A DNA stretch of 64,000 nt from positions 2,728,001 through 2,792,000 of the forward strand of contig JAPEHQ010000001.1 of NCBI GenBank assembly GCA_027405735.1, written 5' to 3'. The position numbers and the translations under genes were made by a program. Below, piece after piece: positions 57,732-64,000 of this stretch. Position 1 is the first letter of the stretch, and each line of letters opens with the position of its first letter. Below the pieces are notes generated by a model, which saw only the letters and a list, made by a program, of their open reading frames with translations, did no database searches and had not been told where the DNA came from. This DNA is from Mucor racemosus. Its lineage: Eukaryota; Mucoromycota; Mucoromycetes; Mucorales; Mucoraceae.

Positions 57732-58888
57732 TTTTTTGCCATTTCACAGGAATGTGGTGTTCGTAGTAATTGTTTTTGTCATTTGGTTTGCGCGGCGTGT
57801 CGTAGAAGTTTCACTCTTTTTGTTACGCAATGATAGTGTAAATATTAGATGTCAAATGTCAAACTTAATAAACATTGACTTTTAACTTATAACTGTATTT
57901 GTCTCATTACATTATTATCATCACGACAGGCGACTCTCTAGGTTTATTTACTATAATGCTTCAATTTTATCGGACTCCATCAAGTAGAGCCATTTCAACT
58001 ACATGAGAAATCAATGTTGCCTTTTTTTGTACCAATTCACATCAGAATCGTAAGATGTCCTCACAATCATCTACGATATCAATGTTTTGCTTGCATGACT
58101 TTTATAAAGCAGTTTAATGTGATTCCTGCTTAGATCTCATCTACATAGTGCCTGCAGTTTTTTTGGGTATTAGTCATTAAGTCAGCTATCTGCAAAAGAA
58201 ACATTTCTTAAAGTTATAATTTCGATAAGTTGAATAGTTATGTAGCATCAGTATTAAGCAAGTAAAAGAACTTTTATAAAAATACATCATAAATTATAAA
58301 TACTGTGCATGATATAATATAGCATAATGCCAAGAAAATAAGAGGTTTGATAAGATGTGGCATTATTTACTTAACTTTAAATTGTGATGTAAAAACTCTC
58401 AGCAGGATCATTGCATGTTTCAAAAAGTCTACAGATATAGCGTATTCAACTCTATTTACACTTTTTGTGATTTGAAATGTTGTAAAAGTTACACTTTGGA
58501 CTACTAGCATACATAATCATGCACCGGCATATTAGATAGATCCTCATTCATTATTACTTGTCAAAGATGCATAAGATACTCAAGTTATGCATATTATAAA
58601 ATCTATTGCTCGTATTGTTTCAATCATTCATCATGCTTAAGTTCAGTACGTCAAGCTTCAGAATTAATATATACAAAGTGCCTTTAGCATCGAAAATATG
58701 CTTTCGTTTAATTGTCGAGTCCAATAATCACAAATGTTGGATTTGACCATGAACCAATATTTATACTGTATATTTGGTTCTGTTGTATTGGCACGACTGT
58801 TTTCTAAGCCAGCATTACCGTATTTGAAAAGAATTGATGCTGTACTTTTCAATCATATTTTTTTTTCTAACACAAAAATATATCAAAT
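57732..58888. other. Intergenic, no gene recognised
   Basis: About 1.15 kb of AT-rich DNA between the second tRNA-Phe and MAD2. It should hold the MAD2 promoter. The minus-strand ORF at 58664-58852 and the one at 58867-59058 have no support. Confidence 0.5.
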
Positions 58889-59791
58889 ATGGACCTGAAT
58901 TCCTCGATAACTTTGGAAGGCTCGTCTTCTTTAGTCGTAAAATTCTTTGGTAAGTTTCCATTCGTATATCTAATTAATATAATCGTCTTACGCGTGGAAT
59001 TATAGAGTGCGGTTTGAACAGGTGAGTGAATATATAGATCACTAAACAATAAACACAAGTGAACATCTATCTATATTTAGTATACTCTATCAACGTGGAT
59101 TATACCCTATTGATGATTTTAAAATGACAACAAGATACGGTATGAAAGTACTGATATCAACCAATCCTGAACTTACAGCGTATATCAATACGATCGTTCA
59201 GCAGTTACAAGGTATGATTTTTTGCTTATAACCTTGTTGAAAGCATGCTCTAATAAAATTGGCAGAATGGTTAAAAAGCAATACTATAAGTAAACTTGTT
59301 ATTGTAATCAAGTCAAGAGATACTTTAGAGGTATTGGAAAGATGGAATTTCAATATCGAGGTGAACGGTGAAAATGGTCTTCCAATGGCAGAAAATGTAC
59401 CTCCTGACGAGTAGGAAATTTGCCTTTCCATGTAATTTTTACGCATATCTAATACAATTCGTAGGGCCAATGTTATACAACAAAAGACTATAAAACAAAT
59501 CCAATCGATCCTACGCCAAATTACAGCAAGTGTGTCATTTTTACCTGAACTAGAAGTTGATGATTGTAAGAAAAATCAAATTAAACAAACACTTTTTAAT
59601 AATATAATCTTATAGGTACATTTAATGTATTGGTTTACGCTAATAAAGATGTAGTGGTGCCCGTGACATGGGGGGATAGTGGACCGAATTTGATTGAAGG
59701 AGGTGGGGAACATGTTCGTTTGAAATCATTTAATACTCTGGTACATAAAGTCGATTCATTTGTTGCATATAAAATGGATGAAGGTTTATAA
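58889..59791 (+). CDS. MAD2: MAD2, spindle assembly checkpoint HORMA protein
   Basis: Kinetochore checkpoint protein that binds Mad1 and Cdc20 and restrains the anaphase-promoting complex. Six exons: 58889-58949, 59006-59021 (16 nt), 59081-59211, 59266-59410, 59465-59565, 59616-59791; 209 residues versus about 205 in animals. HORMA hallmarks: FFECGLNSILYQRGLYP near the N-terminus (assembled across the 16-nt exon), the WNFNIEV strand, ITASVSFLPELE, and the C-terminal safety-belt region (FNTLVHKVDSFVAYK). It converges on VPS4, with 85 bp between the stop codons. Confidence 0.93.
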
Positions 59792-59876
59792 AAAAAAAAT
59801 GTTACGAAAGGGCATTTTATAACTATTAAAAAATTGTTCGAGTGTATCCGTATAAAAATCTAATTTTTCCCTTGTT

Positions 59877-61282
59877 TTATCCTTCTTGACCAAAATCTTG
59901 TGTAAAGCTAACGTGTTGTTTGATATCTACATCATTTACTGTAGGGCGAGAGCTTTGAACGGCTTTTAAGAAATCTTGAATTGTTAATTCAGGTTCCAGT
60001 AATTGATCTCCCTCAATATTCATCCAGCTCATAACCTGGGCAGTAGGGTCTCCTGGTGAACATGGGGTAAAGTATTGACTCATTGTTCCTGAATTCAAAC
60101 GAGACGGGGCAGTGACCTAAAATTGATTTTTTATGAGATAATACACTTAATTTAAATACATTAAATACTCATTACAGCTTTAAAATGAGTTGCGCTTTGA
60201 ACTTTTCGAATAGGTTGCATAAGGGCATCTCTAACCAAAACAGCAATATCTGAACCAGAATAACCATCTGTCAGATCGGCAAGTTGCTTAAATTCTGGCT
60301 GTGAAAGTGTACAAGGTGTATTGCCCACATTTAGTGCAAATAAATTGGCGCGAGCATTAGTGTCAGGAAGAGGGATATAAATACGTCTCTCAAACCTATT
60401 ACTTGTCAGGAACTGCATGAAAATCATGTAAATAAAAAATACTGTACCTTCTTCTGATAGCAGAATCAAGCTGCCAAGGTATATTTGTAGCACCAAGTAC
60501 TAAAACCCCGTCCATATCATTTCCTACACCATTCATTTGAACCAAAAATTCTGTCTTGATACGACGTGATGCCTCAGATTCACCCTCACCTCTTGATCCG
60601 CATAGAGAATCAACTTCATCGATGAAAACAATAGCAGGCTTACTCTCTCTGGCCATCTGAAATAGCTGCTTAACTAATCTTTCACTCTCACCAAGCCATT
60701 TTGAAACTAAATCAGAAGAAGATACAGAAAAAAATGTAGCATTCGATTCTGTAGCAACTGCTTTTGCCAAGTATGATTTACCAGTACCAGGAGGTCCATA
60801 AAGTAAAATACCACGCCAAGGCTTACGCTGACCGGTAAAAAGATGAGGAAATTTGATGGGCAAAATTACAGCTTCTTTCAAGGCTTCTTTTGCTAGTTCT
60901 AAACCAGCAACATCGTTCCAGCTCACATTTGGTTTCTCAGTTAAGATAGCACCAGATAAATTGGCTCTCATTTTTTTCATATCAGCATCATCTTCTTCAT
61001 CAGATCCCCCACTAAAATATACATGTAAAAAAAGAGATCAGCATCTGTTTATATGCTTGCTTTGCATGCTAATTTTACACTTTTTTCGTCTTTCCAGCAG
61101 TGGCACCATTTTTGGTGGGACTATTCGCCGTACTTTGCTTATTATTCTCTTCTTGTGTATTCAAAAAAGTCTTTAGAGTTTCAGCCCTATCTAAATATTC
61201 CACAAGCTTCTCACGAATACGTTCCTTTAATCTATCGTTTTTTTCGTCTAAGCGGCAACGAGAAAAAAAGTACATGGATTTA

Positions 61283-61334
<52 letters not shown>

Positions 61335-61545
61335 GATAAAAGTATTACATACATCGTATAGCTGTCATGAAGTATTCTAAACAATTTTGATACAAGTTGT
61401 AAGCATCTTTATAATTTTCATTACGGTCTTCTTCGGTTGCCTTTTTGGCTATATCAATAGCTCTCTATATAATGTATGAATAAACCGGAATATAGAAAAG
61501 CTATTTAAAATACATAGTTACCGAAAGAAAATCTGTATTAGACAT
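59877..61545 (-). CDS. VPS4: VPS4, ESCRT-III disassembly AAA ATPase
   Basis: AAA ATPase that disassembles ESCRT-III at endosomes for multivesicular body sorting and other membrane scission. Exons on the minus strand: 61545-61522, 61464-61353, 61247-61079, 61011-60448, 60395-60176, 60116-59877; 442 residues, close to yeast Vps4 (437). N-terminal MIT domain ([20 protein letters not shown]) and a Lys/Thr/Asn-rich linker. Walker [14 protein letters not shown] (~174), Walker [11 protein letters not shown] (~225), arginine-finger region [14 protein letters not shown] (~290), and the family C-terminal [10 protein letters not shown] 41-T tract (plus strand) sits inside the intron at 61248-61352. Confidence 0.95.
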
Positions 61546-62393
61546 GATTTCTATTTTTTAACCAAAAAGAAGAAAAGAAAAAGAAGTGAAAAAAGGTAAA
61601 CGATTGCCCTTAAAATTTAAAAAGAACAGGTGTTTTTTTCTGGTTTTTTTTTGTTTACCACTGTACACAAAGAGCAGTAGGCCGTTTGTGCACTATGCTT
61701 CGCTGCAAAGTCCTAAAAGTCACACGAAAAAGGGAGATATACTACTGTATCTCTCTTGTTTATGTGCAATATCCATGATCATGTATGACATGACGTATAA
61801 AACATTCAAAAATTCATATTGCATTGTGAGAATATGCTGGTTTGAAGCCTACGCAGCAAAAATCCTTACAAGGTTATCATAGAAACAAAACACAATGATT
61901 GTTTATTCAATCCTTTTGATCACAATAATTTCTTTTTTATGCGCACATCATGTCGGCGATCCATTGTTGTAGTCTTTAATACAGTATTTTCTTTTAAGCA
62001 GAAGTCAGCATATTTTGCTATAAAATAGTATAACAATGATGACAAGGCCTTGTTTGTTGAATATTTTGGTAAAGATTAAATTTTCTCCAAAAGCAAAATC
62101 ACTTTAATTTTTTTCGAAATGTATAAAATAGAATAATTACGTGTTTACATTTAGTCTAAAATGACAAATCAAGTGCATACATTTGCTTTACACATAATAT
62201 TGAGATCGTTGGTATCAAGTTTAGTCTTCTTGAGGAGCTACTATAGGTACTCATTTTAACTAAACATCTCAAAACACATTCATCAACTAGGCAGATGGAG
62301 TTCCAATTATTCTCTTATTATTTCTGAGGAAAAAAAAAAAAAAAAAAAACACTTCCGTTGCCCCATTATCTTCTCTTCCTTCCTCGAAAGAAA
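61546..62393. promoter_or_regulatory. Divergent intergenic region between VPS4 and CLPTM1
   Basis: About 850 bp without a gene, presumably carrying both promoters. A 20-nt A-tract lies just before the CLPTM1 start (62331-62349). ORF 61586-61882 lacks motifs. Confidence 0.45.
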
Positions 62394-64000
62394 ATGCCAG
62401 AAAGTAAAAATTTGGCAACATCTCGACCTGAAACAGGTGAAAATCCTGAGCAGAAAAAGAGCTTCATTCAAAAATATGGTGGCTCAATTGTTCAAATGAT
62501 ATTCTTTTGGTTAGTCATGAAAACTGTAACAGGAGGTAATCTCAGAACGAATATTCACAAAAGTTTATTTAACTAAACAGTTTTTTTTTTGATAAGGCTT
62601 CAATAAACCGTCGAGTGAAATAGTGAATACTAATGCTCCTACTTCTGAAAATGGCGAACCTATTATTGCTAATCCTACATTTACCCCCGGTTCAACAACA
62701 CTTCGCGATTATACTCATGGAATTCCCGATGATGTTTTCTATTATCCTCATCCCAATATTCCTCTTTCTGACCTCCCAGAAAATTTCGTACCTCTTTGGC
62801 AATTAGGCACTCCTTTAGAAGTTTCTGTTTATGTTAGTGAAAATGAATATTTTACAAATTATCAAGCAAAACCTGATTTCAGAACCACTGATATTCATTA
62901 TGGCCAACAATTTGAGCCTAGAGAGCATCATATTGATATCCCCACCACCAAGGTAAGATTATATAAGCTAATACTGTACCATCAACTAAACAAAGTATAG
63001 AACATGCAACATAATGGAACCGTGTATGCTCATGTATTCATCACTCAAAATGGGATGCCAATTGACCCCAATGATGATACATTCAATCCTGATTCAATAG
63101 TTTATTATAGACATGGTAACACATAAAAGAATCAAACAACCAGTCAATCGATCTCATTATAATTCGATTTTTATTTCTAGTTTTGACTAAATTTTATCCT
63201 GCCAAAACAATTGTCAAGCAAAAGAATCTTTTGAAGAAAGGAAGCGAGGAAGAAGAGCAAGAAAATGAAGATGAAAAAGAATCCGTAGTTATTGAAAATG
63301 ATAAAAACGTCAATGAAAATCAAGTTGAACAAGTAATTTCATGACATGGCTATAGATTTACTTAATTTAACATGAATTGATTTTAGGAAGCTACCCCCAC
63401 TGCAGGTCTCGTAGGTCTTGGTGCAGGTCTTTTGGGAAATTTGACTCGTCGTGCTCCTTTGGTAGCTTACTGGCAACAAAATGTAACATTTGCTTTACTT
63501 TCTGATAAAAAGAGCTTACTCCAAAAGAGTGGTTTACAACCTCCAGTTCTCAAATGTAGGTCGTTAGATTTATATGTGTGTATTACGCATTTAACCACTG
63601 CATTCTTTTAGATATTCAGTTTGATCACGGACTTGCTCGTAGTCCTTCAGGAAAACAAGGCTTCTATAGACCTATTGTATTTCCCAACGATTTCTGGGCT
63701 TTGCAACAAAATGCCTTTGCTGTCAATGAGACGGTTGACAGTTTGCCCTTGAATATTATCATTGAACCTATATCCATGTGGAAATTTAACATCTTTGCGT
63801 CTCTTGATGATTCAATGAAGCAGCAAGCTAGTAGTCCTATTGGTGGTATGAGCTCAGGAGATATGGATGAGATTAAACGCATGTTTTTAGAAACAAACCC
63901 TGTGCTTTTGGGTACTACAATTGCTGTCAGTTGTCTTCATTCATTATTCGAAATGCTTGCCTTCAAAAACGATATTGCTTTTTGGAAAAAGAAGCAAAAT
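62394..64000 (+). CDS. CLPTM1-family multipass membrane protein, 5' part
   Basis: Start of a CLPTM1 (cleft lip and palate transmembrane 1) family protein, an ER/Golgi multipass protein implicated in receptor trafficking in animals. Exons 62394-62535, 62597-62952, 63001-63115, 63181-63332, 63387-63555 and 63612 to the window end, in frame for 441 residues so far. A first hydrophobic segment is near residues 31-47 (SIVQMIFFWLVMKTV). Then PLWQLGTPLEVSVYVSE, VYAHVFITQNGMPIDPND, an acidic linker, YWQQNVTFALLSD, YRPIVFPNDFW and a final LHSLFEMLAFKNDI, all in the family order. The remaining membrane segments lie beyond the window. Confidence 0.9.

Noticed and set aside
58664..58852. 62-aa minus-strand ORF between tRNA-Phe and MAD2
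   Set aside because: No motif and no sign of gene structure; probably chance in AT-rich DNA.
61100..61336. Plus-strand ORF ending in poly-Phe
   Set aside because: Antisense of VPS4 exon 3 plus the T-tract of its intron.

Overview
The window looks like nuclear DNA of a filamentous fungus, most likely Mucoromycota (Mucorales). The evidence is AT-rich intergenic DNA, many 49-120 bp GT...AG introns, and eukaryotic housekeeping genes (KDM5 demethylase, class II sirtuin, PSP1-domain protein, VPS54, CTF8, GATA factor, MAD2, VPS4, CLPTM1). The retroelements include a chromodomain Ty3/gypsy element, LINEs and a CACTA DNA transposon. The species cannot be read from the sequence alone.

Layout. 1-16.2 kb is a normal gene block: KDM5 and sirtuin on the minus strand, then PSP1, VPS54, CTF8 and a GATA factor on the plus strand. 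16.7-57.7 kb is a ~40 kb transposon island with no protein-coding host gene, only tRNA-Asp inside it. It is bounded by two identical tRNA-Phe genes that point outward. 58.9-64 kb is host sequence again: MAD2 (+), VPS4 (-) and the 5' part of CLPTM1 (+).

The island can be dissected by its target-site duplications (TSDs). There are two CACTA transposons: 17374-21466, gutted, TSD TTT; and 48065-55511, apparently intact with three genes, TSD AGC. In both, the same terminus lies exactly 58 bp upstream of a tRNA gene, in the same orientation. A separate 289-bp LTR-like repeat (named R-D here) ends 11-12 bp upstream of two of the tRNA genes. Between them is a nested stack. LINE-C (~29.7-47.3 kb) holds LINE-B (29904-42483, TSD ATAACTTTTATATA). 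LINE-B holds a solo LTR of family B (TSD CTCCA), and that LTR holds a complete, young Ty3/gypsy chromovirus (30948-37420, TSD TATGG). Further solo LTRs have TSDs GATTC, AAGGG and CTGGT, and a 5'-truncated LINE-A copy has a 16-bp TSD.

The main candidate for something undescribed is the fixed-distance, fixed-orientation placement of CACTA ends upstream of tRNA genes, together with the uncharacterised accessory genes of the intact CACTA element. A 5-nt microexon in the sirtuin gene is the most notable host-gene oddity. All coordinates, splice models and TSDs were read by eye; no alignment or database search was run.
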